From: Astrobacterium formosum
GTDB lineage: Bacteria; Pseudomonadota; Alphaproteobacteria; Rhizobiales; Xanthobacteraceae
Assembly: GCA_030848545.1 (NCBI GenBank)
Contig: JAVDCA010000001.1
Coordinates: 1-64,000 of the forward strand
Direction of reading: 5' to 3'
Length of the DNA stretch: 64,000 nucleotides
Shown here: positions 1 to 8,394 of the stretch, piece after piece
How positions within the stretch are numbered: position 1 is the first letter of the stretch
Layout: each line of letters starts with the position of its first letter
Program-made: the position numbers and the translations under genes
Notes under the pieces: generated by a model
What the model saw: only the letters and a program-made list of their open reading frames with translations
Told to the model about the DNA's origin: nothing
Database searches by the model: none

Positions 1-290
1 GGACGACGGTCAACATGAGCCATCGATAACGACGGCTGGTATTATGTCGGCCCTTCCGTCTCGCCGACTTGTCTCGGTCTGTTCGGCGTCTGGGGCGGTT
101 GTCGGCGGGGAAACTTAGAGCCATTCGGCGGACGCATACCATCCAGATTGGGCTGATCGGTACGTTGCGCCGATTGGAAGTCATCGCCGGAATGGTCTGC
201 GCCAAACCGGGCCGCGCCTATCCGCAGCCGACCAACCGGCTTGTCCGCAACAAGCTCAAAACCTCTGCGACAACAACAGCCCGACGCGGG
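1..290. other. Window edge, no gene supported
   Basis: This lies downstream of the SIS-domain gene on the minus strand. I see no reading frame with protein-like composition. Two minus-strand ATGs near the edge (starting at 23 and 16) could begin a gene that runs off the window, but only a few codons are visible and no clear ribosome binding site precedes them. Confidence 0.4.
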
Positions 291-872
291 TCAACTCGAA
301 AACGGCAGATCACAAATCAAATCGAGGACCGCGTGGCAAATCGTGAGGTGAGCGATCTCCACAAATCCATAGCGGTTGGATGCGATGTAGAAGTTGAATG
401 CACCCATGCGACGCAGGGGATTTCCCGGATCGAACCCGCTCAGGGTGACGACCGTGCAACCCGCCGCCAACGCCGACTGAACGCCGGCGACAATATTCGG
501 TGAGCGACCCGAACTCGATATTGCGAAGACAAGGTCGCCCTCCCGGGCGTGCAGCTCGATCTGATCGGCGAAGACACGATCGTAGCCGAGATCGTTCCCC
601 AGACAGGTGATCATCGACGAATCGTTGAACGCCCGTGCGCGCACGTGTCCATTCTTCGAATAGTCCGTGGCCATGTGGCTGGCGATGGCGGCACTGCCCC
701 CGTTACCGACGAAGACTATTGTTTTACCGCGGGCATGGGTATCACGCGCCAATTGCGCCAGCCGCCGCACCGTATCCGTCGTCTCGAGGCAATGTCCGTT
801 TCCGGAGGTGGTTTCCGCGCTCCCCAATAGTTCTGCGACGCGATCGGCGTAGGCGCTCAGTCCACTCATCAT
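291..872 (-). CDS. SIS-domain phosphosugar isomerase (GmhA-like)
   Basis: About 193 residues, a typical size for sedoheptulose-7-phosphate isomerase (GmhA) and relatives, cytoplasmic enzymes that make the precursor of ADP- or GDP-heptose for surface polysaccharides. The SIS fold is shown by the sugar-phosphate loop FVGNGGSAAIASHMATDY, followed by the ISSSGRSPNI serine loop and a C-terminal EIAHLTICHAVLDLI helix with the expected Glu/His. The start was placed at the double ATG (872/869), where the protein begins MMSGLSAYADRVAELL; an upstream ATG at 953 would add 27 residues that do not look like part of the family. It is transcribed in the same direction as the soluble chemoreceptor but 319 bases away, so co-transcription is uncertain. 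Which heptose or other ketose phosphate it acts on cannot be told from sequence. Confidence 0.8.
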   Translation of the reverse strand: MMSGLSAYADRVAELLGSAETTSGNGHCLETTDTVRRLAQLARDTHARGKTIVFVGNGGSAAIASHMATDYSKNGHVRARAFNDSSMITCLGNDLGYDRVFADQIELHAREGDLVFAISSSGRSPNIVAGVQSALAAGCTVVTLSGFDPGNPLRRMGAFNFYIASNRYGFVEIAHLTICHAVLDLICDLPFSS

Positions 873-1191
873 CTTCGATCCATTCCCGCATTCACGTCCG
901 CGATTCCTAGCGCAATGAACGTGACCGAGCAGTTCCTCCGAGACGAAGTCCACTCATTTCAACTTCGGTGTGGACGACTTTCGGTACAGTGTCGGCATCG
1001 TGACAACCTTCCGGCTGCCCGGATTCCCGATATTCAACTGGAAGATCGGTCCTCTCCTGTATGCGCCACCGTCGTGGGCGGGGATCCGATCGGTCGCATT
1101 GACGGCCGCAAGATTCAAACATGCGCCAAGGCCACGATGACGGCCCGCGAGTGCCGGGCTGTCATGGACCACGGGCTGGCGATGAAAGGTC
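873..1191. other. Intergenic, no gene seen
   Basis: About 320 bases between two minus-strand genes. Short open frames exist on both strands (for example minus 907-1122) but their composition is that of shadow frames, rich in Arg and Cys. No convincing terminator or repeat was found. It presumably holds the promoter of the SIS gene. Confidence 0.4.
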
Positions 1192-2331
1192 TTAGAAAAA
1201 CTCGAAGCCGGCGTCGTCGGCCGCCTTGTCCTTGGGCGGTTGAGCCGGCACGGCGGACGGACTTTTTCCTTCGAGGATGCTGTCGGCCAGGCGTTTTCGC
1301 ATGTCGCTGAGGGTGCAACCCGCGATGAGGTGCGATGCCCGTTCGTGCTGGGCCTCGAGACCGGCCAGGTCACGTTCGCCCTCCTGATCGAGGCACGGTT
1401 GCGAGACGGCATGCAGGTCGCCGAGCGCATCCGCAAGACCGGCCATCAGGTTCTTCATATTGCCGAGTCTTTGCGAGGTGAGATCCTGGAACTGCATCGC
1501 CACGATCGCGGACGACACATCACGCGTGATCTTGTCCGTGGTGGCGGCGGTCTGGCGAAGCGCATCGGCGACGCTCGCATTCTGCTCGACGAGGCAGCGC
1601 ATCACCATGCGGACGCGGCTGTTGGCGTGCAGGTTTTCCTCGGACATGTCGACGGCGGCAATTTCGCGGAGCATGCCGTGGCTCTTGGCGAGGCCGCCCG
1701 AAATGGCGTTGATCTGGCCGCGAATGACCGAGGACAGGCTGTTGACCGCCTTGGCGAGTTCGCGGACTTCCTCGGCCACCACCGAGAATCCGCGTCCTGC
1801 TTCGCCGGCGCGCGCCGCCTCGATCTTGGCATTGAGGGCGAGAAGGTTGGTCTGATGATTGATGCGATCGATCTGCCCGAGGCTGGCTTCGACAGAGCTC
1901 AATTCCGTCAATACCCCGTCGAGAGCCGACACCATCGCTCCGCCGCGGGACGACAGGCCGCCGATCTTGCCGATCAGTTCCGAGAGCGTGTCGCCGAGGC
2001 TGGCGGCGACCTGCTCCAGGGGGACCACCTGACCGTCGACCGTGACCTGTTGTATGGACGTTACCAGTGCCTGGACCGTCCCGGCTTGTTCACGGGTGGT
2101 CGCAGTGATGTCCTGAAATTGCTCGGACAGACGCCCGACATTCGATTCGACATCGGTGGAGACGAGATCGAGTTCGGAGGTCAGGGCTTCGAGCGCCCGC
2201 CGTTGAATGACCGACAGGCCGAGCCATTGCTGCAGCAGCTCGAGCGCGGCTCGCCTGCTCTCCGGCCGGGCTGTCGGCTCGGACGAAGAGGTCGGGACGA
2301 TGGCAGCCGACGGGGCAAGGGACTTTGACAT
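1192..2331 (-). CDS. Soluble methyl-accepting chemotaxis-like receptor
   Basis: 379 residues with no signal peptide or membrane segment, so a cytoplasmic receptor. The central part is a chemoreceptor signalling hairpin: [20 protein letters not shown], then [13 protein letters not shown], the CheA/CheW-contact tip. Around it are long heptad-rich helices, and near the C-terminus [13 protein letters not shown], a motif common in soluble receptors. The last residues are GFEFF, which fits the x-[FYWH]-x-x-[FYWH] C-terminal pentapeptide that tethers CheR or CheB in other systems. The start at 2331 is preceded by CTGGAG five bases upstream; a longer frame from 2466 lacks such a site. It is divergent from the che operon across 506 bases and probably signals to the same kinase. 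There is no recognisable sensor domain, so the input is unknown. Confidence 0.85.
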   Translation of the reverse strand: MSKSLAPSAAIVPTSSSEPTARPESRRAALELLQQWLGLSVIQRRALEALTSELDLVSTDVESNVGRLSEQFQDITATTREQAGTVQALVTSIQQVTVDGQVVPLEQVAASLGDTLSELIGKIGGLSSRGGAMVSALDGVLTELSSVEASLGQIDRINHQTNLLALNAKIEAARAGEAGRGFSVVAEEVRELAKAVNSLSSVIRGQINAISGGLAKSHGMLREIAAVDMSEENLHANSRVRMVMRCLVEQNASVADALRQTAATTDKITRDVSSAIVAMQFQDLTSQRLGNMKNLMAGLADALGDLHAVSQPCLDQEGERDLAGLEAQHERASHLIAGCTLSDMRKRLADSILEGKSPSAVPAQPPKDKAADDAGFEFF

Positions 2332-2837
2332 GGAACTCCAGCGACGATGAATTCGCTGCGATACCCGCACGCCGCAAGCAGCATGCGAAAGAACCGCAGC
2401 TTGCTTCGTCATTAACCGGCGGTCCTTTAATTCCAGGTGCACGACTTCGTCAGCATTAATACGCATCGATGGCGGCGGACGTCGGCCGAATGGTGCCGAG
2501 GAGAGACATGATTAATAGCTGGTTATGTCGGATATTGAGTTCTGGTTTCCATAATATGGCGTGTTGATGAATGTGTTTTTAATTCTTCAAAAACGATGTT
2601 TTACGACGTTTGATGGCGCAACGGGCCGACAGTTCATCCTGGGTGGAAAACACGGCATGATGGTACGTTTATTGAGGTGTTCAAATAAGGACGCATTGTC
2701 ACGTATTACCCTACTAGAGGTTATTTAACGTCCGTCGGCCATTTTCCCGCCATCACCGCGATAACCAAAGTTTCTGGTCGGCGCGGGGGGCGCGGGATTT
2801 CTCGCGATCGTTCTCATCTCTCAAGTGAGCCTGGTCG
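2332..2837. promoter_or_regulatory. Divergent promoter region of the che locus
   Basis: 506 bases without a gene between the soluble receptor (minus) and the che operon (plus). Bases about 2500-2740 are markedly more AT-rich than the surroundings, as expected of promoter DNA here, and contain runs such as GTGTTTTTAATTC. I could not assign a -35/-10 pair, a sigma-54 site or a regulator site with confidence. Confidence 0.5.
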
Positions 2838-3173
2838 ATGTCCGAATTTGTGATGCTCGATCTCACGACGCCCGCCGGCGTCGCGATGCCTGCCGCACTG
2901 ACGATCCGCGAAGCGGAGAAAATCCAGTCGCAACTCCTGCAGGCCGTCCGTGAGCAGGAGAACATCGTCGTCGACTGCAGCGCAGCGACCGACGTCGATC
3001 TCAGTTTCGTGCAGCTTGTCCTGGCGGCGCGCAAGAGCGCGGCCGCACTCGGCAAGAAGCTGTCGGTGATCCCGCCCGCATCCAGCGTGCTTTCGGATGT
3101 CCTGTGGCGGGCCGGTATCCTGCCGTCGGCGAGCGATCCGCCGCCGGCCGAACAGTCGTTCTGGTGCAATTGA
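2838..3173 (+). CDS. STAS-domain protein heading the che operon
   Basis: 111 residues, a single STAS (anti-anti-sigma-like) domain: an N-terminal beta strand, IREAEKIQSQLLQAV helix, the strand IVVDCSAATDVDLSFVQLVL and a final VLWRAGI helix. The VDLS stretch sits where SpoIIAA/RsbV proteins carry their phosphorylatable serine. The family acts in partner switching or as a small scaffold; in chemotaxis clusters its exact job is not established. It starts at ATG 2838 and its TGA (3171-3173) is part of the GAGGAG ribosome site of the following cheY, so the two are translationally linked. No anti-sigma kinase (RsbW type) is encoded nearby. An input to CheA or the receptors is therefore inference. 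Confidence 0.8.
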   Translation: MSEFVMLDLTTPAGVAMPAALTIREAEKIQSQLLQAVREQENIVVDCSAATDVDLSFVQLVLAARKSAAALGKKLSVIPPASSVLSDVLWRAGILPSASDPPPAEQSFWCN

Positions 3174-3181
3174 GGAGTCGC

Positions 3182-3553
3182 GTGGTGGCGAAAACCATTC
3201 TCTCGGTCGATGATTCCGCGAGCATGCGGCAGATGGTCAAACTGACATTGGCCGCGGCGGGATACGACGTCATCGAAGCTTGTGACGGAAACCAGGGGCT
3301 CGCCACCGCGCGAGGACGCGCGGTCGACATGGTTCTCACCGATCTGAACATGCCCGGCATGGACGGCGTCTCGCTCATCCGCGAACTGCGCAAGCTGCCG
3401 ACCTACACCGGCATTCCGATCATTCTTCTCACGACCGAATCCGATGCCATCCGCAAACAGGAGGCGAAGTCAGCCGGCGCCACCGGCTGGATCACCAAGC
3501 CGTTTCAGCCGGAGCAACTCGTCTCCGTCGCCAAGAAGGTCATAGGACAGTGA
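3182..3553 (+). CDS. cheY: Chemotaxis response regulator CheY
   Basis: About 123 residues, a lone receiver domain. It has the acidic pair after LSVDD, the phosphoacceptor Asp54 in VLTDLNMPGMDG, the Thr of ILLTTESD and the conserved Lys of ITKPF. No output domain is present, so it should work by protein-protein contact, classically with the flagellar switch. The start is a GTG at 3182 or 3185; GAGGAG lies at 3172-3177 and the longer upstream frame (from 3104) overlaps the STAS gene and is not protein-like. Its end overlaps cheA by four bases (GTGA), which supports one transcript. No cheZ or cheC is visible nearby, so signal termination must rely on another route, such as auto-dephosphorylation or further receivers elsewhere. 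Confidence 0.93.
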   Translation: MVAKTILSVDDSASMRQMVKLTLAAAGYDVIEACDGNQGLATARGRAVDMVLTDLNMPGMDGVSLIRELRKLPTYTGIPIILLTTESDAIRKQEAKSAGATGWITKPFQPEQLVSVAKKVIGQ

Positions 3554-5610
3554 ATATCTCCGATCCGAAAGACGTCTTTCGTCAGGAGGCGCAAGATCTC
3601 CTGGCCCAGCTCGAAGCGGTGTTGCTGGATCTCGAGCATCGACCGGACGACATCGAGCTGATCGACAGCGCGTTCCGGGCCCTCCATACCATCAAGGGCT
3701 CCGGCTCCATGTTCGGCTTCGAGGCGGTCGCGGCGTTCACCCATCACGTCGAGACCGCATTCGATCGCGTCCGCAAGGGCAGCGTCGCGCCGAGCCGCGA
3801 CCTCATCGCCGTCGCGCTCCAGGCCCAGGATCACATGCGCAGCCTCATCGACAACCAGGAGGCCGCCGACACACGGACCGGCGACGCCATTCTGACGGCG
3901 CTGCAACGGGTCTTCGACGCACCCGAGGCCGTATCGCCTGCGGCCGCGCCGACACCCCAAGAGGCGACCTGGCGCATTCGCATGCGGCTCCCCGCCGACG
4001 TCATGGCCAACGGCACCAACCCGCTCCTGCTCCTCGATGAACTCAGGGGGCTCGGGACTGCCACGATCACGGCGCTCACGGACGACATTCCGCCCCTCGC
4101 CGAGATCAACCCGACCGAATGCTATCTCGGCTGGGACGTCGTCCTGTCCACGTCACAGCCCAAATCGGCGATCGAAGACGTGTTCATCTTCGTGCGAGAT
4201 GAGATGTCGCTCGAGATCGAGCGCCTCGACGTCTGCGACCCGGTGCCGCGCATCGGCGAAATCCTGACCGATCTCCAGTATGCCAGCAAGGATGCGGTCG
4301 ATGCCGGGCTGGCGCAGCAGAAGCCGCTCGGCGAGATCCTGGTCAAGGCGGGAGAGGTGTCTCCGGACAAACTCGCCTCCGCCCTCGCCGAACAGCAGCA
4401 TCTGCAGCGCGAGAACGTCGCCCAGAAGGCCAGTACCCATGCCACCATCCGGGTGCCGGCCGAGCGCCTCGACGAACTCATGGATCGGGTCGGCGAACTC
4501 GTCATCGCCCAGTCGCGGCTGCGCCAGATCACCAAGTCCGGCGTCGATCCGCAGGCGACATCGGTCGCCGAGGAGATCGAGCGGCTGGTGCTGGAATTGC
4601 GCGATACCACCATGGGCATCCGCATGGTGCCGATCGGCTCATTGTTCGGCCGCTTCCGTCGCGTCGTCCACGATCTATCTCGCGATCTCGGCAAACATGT
4701 CGCCTTGACGATGGAAGGGGAGGAGACCGAGCTCGACAAGACCGTGATCGAGCAACTGAACGACCCGCTCGTCCACCTCATCCGCAATGCCATCGATCAC
4801 GGCATCGAGGATCCGGACGTCCGCGCGGCTGCCGGCAAGCCCAGCGAGGGCCGCATCCTCCTGGCGGCGCGCCATGCCGGTACCGAAGTCCTCATCACGG
4901 TTCGTGACGACGGTCGCGGTCTCAATCGCGAACGCATTCGCGCCCGCGCCGTCGAACGCGGCCTTCTACCCGCCGGCACCGAGATTCCGGACAACGAGTT
5001 GTTCCAGGTCCTGTTTCAGCCGGGATTCTCGACCGCGGAAAAAGTCACGAGCCTGTCCGGTCGCGGTGTCGGCATGGACGTGGTCAAGCGTACCGTCGAG
5101 GCGCTGCGCAGCAAGATCGACATCGCCAGCCCGCCGAGCGGCGGCACGTCCGTCACGCTGCGCCTGCCGCTGACGCTGGCGATCATCGACGGCCTCCTGG
5201 TCCGCATCGGCAACGGCCGCTACGTCCTTCCACTGGGAACGGTGGAAGAGTGCGTCGAGCTCACGGCCGCCGCCGATGCGCAGTCGCGTGGCCGCAGCTT
5301 CCTCAATATCCGCGGCGAACTGGTGCCGTTCATGCGGCTGCGCGAATTGTTCGCGTGCAAGACGCCGCCGGACGAGTTCCAGAAGGTGGTCATCGTGTCG
5401 TCGGGCGACCTCAAGGTCGGCCTTGTGGTCGATCAGGTCATCGGCGACCACCAGACGGTGATCAAGTCGTTGTCGAAACTCCATTCCGACATCGCGATGT
5501 TCTCGGGCGCCACCATTCTCGGTGACGGTACGGTGGCGATGATCCTCGACGTGCCGCATCTCGTCGAGTACGGCCAGGTGCGTGAAGAACGCCTCAAGGC
5601 GGTCGGTTAG
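3550..5610 (+). CDS. cheA: Chemotaxis histidine kinase CheA
   Basis: 686 residues, cytoplasmic, starting with GTG inside the cheY stop. Domains in order: HPt (residues 1-105, phosphorylated His46 in ALHTIKGSGSMFG); a CheY/CheB-binding-like region (about 135-235); a linker; the P3 dimerisation helices (RVPAERLDELMDRVGELV, near 300-360); the ATPase with N box HLIRNAIDHGIED, DDGRGLN and the GRGVGMDVV lid; and a C-terminal CheW-like P5 domain. All catalytic motifs are intact. The helical stretch between the second domain and P3 (ASKDAVDAGLAQQKPLGEIL, about residues 245-285) is more elaborate than in E. coli CheA. It should transfer phosphate to the CheY just upstream and to CheB at 16.3 kb, with its activity controlled by the four membrane receptors through the CheW proteins. 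Confidence 0.96.
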   Translation: MNISDPKDVFRQEAQDLLAQLEAVLLDLEHRPDDIELIDSAFRALHTIKGSGSMFGFEAVAAFTHHVETAFDRVRKGSVAPSRDLIAVALQAQDHMRSLIDNQEAADTRTGDAILTALQRVFDAPEAVSPAAAPTPQEATWRIRMRLPADVMANGTNPLLLLDELRGLGTATITALTDDIPPLAEINPTECYLGWDVVLSTSQPKSAIEDVFIFVRDEMSLEIERLDVCDPVPRIGEILTDLQYASKDAVDAGLAQQKPLGEILVKAGEVSPDKLASALAEQQHLQRENVAQKASTHATIRVPAERLDELMDRVGELVIAQSRLRQITKSGVDPQATSVAEEIERLVLELRDTTMGIRMVPIGSLFGRFRRVVHDLSRDLGKHVALTMEGEETELDKTVIEQLNDPLVHLIRNAIDHGIEDPDVRAAAGKPSEGRILLAARHAGTEVLITVRDDGRGLNRERIRARAVERGLLPAGTEIPDNELFQVLFQPGFSTAEKVTSLSGRGVGMDVVKRTVEALRSKIDIASPPSGGTSVTLRLPLTLAIIDGLLVRIGNGRYVLPLGTVEECVELTAAADAQSRGRSFLNIRGELVPFMRLRELFACKTPPDEFQKVVIVSSGDLKVGLVVDQVIGDHQTVIKSLSKLHSDIAMFSGATILGDGTVAMILDVPHLVEYGQVREERLKAVG

Positions 5611-5624
5611 GGGAGGGCATCGAA

Positions 5625-6128
5625 ATGAGCACACAGAATCACGAGGGCAGCATCGAGGTTCTCACTCTCGATCTCGACGGCCACACATTCGCCCTTCCGG
5701 CGGCGTGCGTGCATGAGATCCTCGATCTCGTCGCGGTGACGGAGGTGCCCGGCGCAAATCCGTTCGTGGGCGGCCTCATCAACGTGCGCGGCCGCGTCGT
5801 CCCGTTCGCCGATCTGCGCCACAAGTTCGGCATGCCGGTGAAGCCGCAGACGATCGATACCCGCATCGTGGTGATCGAGGTCGACATCGACGGCGATGCC
5901 ACCATGGTCGGCCTGCTCGCCGACAAGGTCCACGAAGTCACCGAGATCGCCGCCACCGCGGTGGAGGAAGCCCCGCGCATCGGGCTCACCTGGCGGCGAG
6001 AGTACATCGACTGCATCGGAAAGCTCGGCGACGATTTCGTCGTCGTACTCGACATTACCGCGATCTTCTCATCCACACGCCGCGTGCGCGACGGTGGCGG
6101 AGAGACCGGCGGCCGTGCCGCAGCCTGA
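5625..6128 (+). CDS. cheW: CheW coupling protein, divergent copy 1
   Basis: 167 residues made of one CheW/SH3-like domain, with the family signature GGLINVRGRVVPFADLRHKFG. It couples receptors to CheA in the arrays at the cell pole. A strong GGGGAGGG site precedes ATG 5625, and cheA ends 14 bases upstream. Unlike the other three CheW proteins of this operon, which are nearly identical, this one is clearly divergent: it has a different N-terminus, IGLTWRREYIDCIGKL in place of the [19 protein letters not shown] of its sisters, and a Gly/Arg-rich tail. It may be the original copy or be specialised for the CheA side of the lattice; that is inference. Confidence 0.94.
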   Translation: MSTQNHEGSIEVLTLDLDGHTFALPAACVHEILDLVAVTEVPGANPFVGGLINVRGRVVPFADLRHKFGMPVKPQTIDTRIVVIEVDIDGDATMVGLLADKVHEVTEIAATAVEEAPRIGLTWRREYIDCIGKLGDDFVVVLDITAIFSSTRRVRDGGGETGGRAAA

Positions 6129-6159
6129 AACTGGGGAATAGGACCGAAGGACATCGGCC

Positions 6160-7857
6160 ATGCGCTTCACCATCAAATTGAAACTAGCGGTCACTTTCAC
6201 GGTGATCATCCTCCTGGCAGGCTCGATGGCCTGGCTGGGCATCAACAGCCTCTCGTCGCTCAACTACGGCATGCGCAGCATGCTCGACGGGCCGGTGCAG
6301 CGGGCGTTGCTCGAGTACGAACTGCAGACGGATGCTCTGCAGGTGATGCGCGCTGAAAAGAACATGATGCTCTATGAAGGTGCGGAACAGATCGCCGCGT
6401 TCGAGAGCGGGCTTCTCGAGTCACGGGGGCGATTCAACCAGCATTACGATAAGGTCTATGCGATCGGTTCGGTCGAGGGCAAGAAGAAGATCTCCACCCT
6501 CAATGCGCCGTGGCAGAAATGGGTCAATGCCCAAGACCGCATCCGCGAATTCGTCCGCACCGGCAAGATCGCCGACGCCAAGGACCTGCACATCAATCAA
6601 TCGGGGCCGGCCTCGACCGAAGTCCTCAAGGTGCTCGACGAACTCATCGAGCTGAACAACCGCATGAGCGAGGACGCTCAGAAGGCCGCGGCGACGCATT
6701 ACGAGGACATGCGTAGCATCCTGCTGGCGACCGCCATCATCGTGCTGTTGATCGGAGCCTGCACCGCCATCTGGATCTCGATATCGATCAGCCGCGGTCT
6801 AGCCCGCGCCATGTTGCTCGCCAACGCGGTCGCCGCCGGCGATCTCAACCAGAAGGTCACCGTCAAGACCCGCGACGAGGTCCGCGATCTCGTCGACGCC
6901 CTCAACACCATGAGCGACAAGTTGCGATCGATCGTCGGCGAGACGTTGAGCGCGGCGGAAAACGTGTCGCAAGGCAGCCAGGAGCTCTCTGCAGGCTCCG
7001 AGGAGCTCGCATCGGGTGCCGCCGAGCAAGCCTCCTCCGCCGAGGAAGCCTCCTCGTCCATGGAAGAGATGGCGGCGAACATCAAGCAGAACGCCGACAA
7101 CGCGGCCCAGACCGAAAAAATCGCCCGACAGTCTTCTTCCGACGCCCAGGCGTCCGGCGAGGCGGTCAATCGGGCCGTCCAGGCCATGCAGACCATCGCC
7201 GAAAAGATCACCTTCGTGCAGGAGATCGCACGTCAGACCGACCTCCTGGCTTTGAACGCGGCGGTGGAAGCGGCACGCGCAGGCGAACACGGCAAGGGCT
7301 TTGCGGTGGTGGCCTCCGAGGTGAGAAAGCTGGCCGAGCGCAGCCAGGCGGCGGCGGCGGAGATCGGTACCCTGTCGGGTCAGACCGTGACGGTCGCCCG
7401 CGAGGCCGGCGAGATGCTCGCCAAGCTCGTTCCGGACATCAAGAAGACCGCGGAACTGGTCGAGGAGATCTCGGCGGCGTGCCGCGAGCAGGATATCGGT
7501 GCCGACCAGGTCAACCAGGCGATCCAGCAGCTCGACAAGGTGATCCAGCAGAACGCCGGCGCCTCCGAGCAGATGTCGGCGACCTCGGAAGAACTGGCCG
7601 CCCAGGCCGAGCAGCTGCAGTCGTCGATCGCGTACTTCCGCATCGACGGACAGCACTCGACGGCACCGCGGGCGGGCGAGGCGCGCACCAAGCTGCCGAA
7701 GGTGGCAAGCCCGAGCCTGGCGCCGCGTCAGGCCAGCCCGGGCAAGCCGGGATTACAGAAATTCACGGCCGGCAAGAAATCCGTGACCTCGCCGACCACC
7801 CGCGGCGCCGTCATCGAGCTCGGTGATGCCGCCGATTCCGAATTCGAACGGTATTGA
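6160..7857 (+). CDS. Transmembrane chemoreceptor MCP-1 (one HAMP)
   Basis: 565 residues. TM1 about 11-31; a periplasmic four-helix-type sensor (about 32-186) with the [15 protein letters not shown] segment shared by all four receptors here; TM2 about 187-207; a single HAMP (about 208-258); then the methyl-accepting signalling domain with hairpin tip [19 protein letters not shown]. Gln/Glu-rich helices such as [11 protein letters not shown] offer methylation sites. The C-terminus is a low-complexity tether ending in SEFERY, matching the x-[FYWH]-x-x-[FYWH] pentapeptide for adaptation enzymes. The sensor resembles that of MCP-4 much more than those of MCP-2 and MCP-3. GAAGGA precedes ATG 6160. 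The ligand is unknown. Confidence 0.93.
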   Translation: MRFTIKLKLAVTFTVIILLAGSMAWLGINSLSSLNYGMRSMLDGPVQRALLEYELQTDALQVMRAEKNMMLYEGAEQIAAFESGLLESRGRFNQHYDKVYAIGSVEGKKKISTLNAPWQKWVNAQDRIREFVRTGKIADAKDLHINQSGPASTEVLKVLDELIELNNRMSEDAQKAAATHYEDMRSILLATAIIVLLIGACTAIWISISISRGLARAMLLANAVAAGDLNQKVTVKTRDEVRDLVDALNTMSDKLRSIVGETLSAAENVSQGSQELSAGSEELASGAAEQASSAEEASSSMEEMAANIKQNADNAAQTEKIARQSSSDAQASGEAVNRAVQAMQTIAEKITFVQEIARQTDLLALNAAVEAARAGEHGKGFAVVASEVRKLAERSQAAAAEIGTLSGQTVTVAREAGEMLAKLVPDIKKTAELVEEISAACREQDIGADQVNQAIQQLDKVIQQNAGASEQMSATSEELAAQAEQLQSSIAYFRIDGQHSTAPRAGEARTKLPKVASPSLAPRQASPGKPGLQKFTAGKKSVTSPTTRGAVIELGDAADSEFERY

Positions 7858-7860
7858 GCC

Positions 7861-8364
7861 ATGACAAAGGCCGCAGTCGCGACCGAGCAACAGTTCGTCA
7901 CTCTCGGAATCGAACAGGAGGTGTTCGGTGTCCCGGTCGAATCGGTGCTGGAAATCCTCGACATGCGGCCGATCTTCCGGGTCCCGGAGGCCCCGCACTA
8001 TCTCGTCGGCCTGATCGACCTGCGCGGGCGCAGCATTCCGGTGCTCGACCTGCGCGCCAAGCTCGGCTTGCCGGCGGCGCCGGCGACCGAGACTACCCGC
8101 ATCCTGGTGATCGAGGTCGGAGTGGCGAGCCGTACGCTCATCCTCGGCCTCGTCGCCGACCGCGTCTTCGAGGTATTGGCGCTCGGCGCCGACGATATCG
8201 AGCCGCCGCCGGACATCGGAGTGCGCTGGCGCTCCGACTACATCCGTGGCGTCGGCCACCGCGACGGCCGTTTCGTCATCATATTCGACCTCTCCAGGTT
8301 GTTTTCGACGGAAGACGCCGTCGCCATCGTTTCGGCTCCCGACTTGGCTCGAGCTGTCGCTTGA
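7861..8364 (+). CDS. cheW: CheW coupling protein, copy 2
   Basis: 167 residues, one CheW domain with [20 protein letters not shown], the core that contacts CheA P5 and the receptor tip. ATG 7861 lies three bases after the stop of MCP-1. It differs from copies 3 and 4 at only a scatter of positions, mainly near both ends (for example IEVGVASRTLIL in place of the [10 protein letters not shown] type). It presumably serves the same kinase as the other copies. Why the operon keeps four is unknown; dosage for large arrays or matching each CheW to its adjacent receptor are both possible. Confidence 0.94.
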   Translation: MTKAAVATEQQFVTLGIEQEVFGVPVESVLEILDMRPIFRVPEAPHYLVGLIDLRGRSIPVLDLRAKLGLPAAPATETTRILVIEVGVASRTLILGLVADRVFEVLALGADDIEPPPDIGVRWRSDYIRGVGHRDGRFVIIFDLSRLFSTEDAVAIVSAPDLARAVA

Positions 8365-8394
8365 ACAGCGCGCAAATTCGACTGGACAAGTACC

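Noticed and set aside
69-503. Plus-strand frame at the left edge
   Set aside because: Largely antisense to the SIS gene, basic and domain-free.
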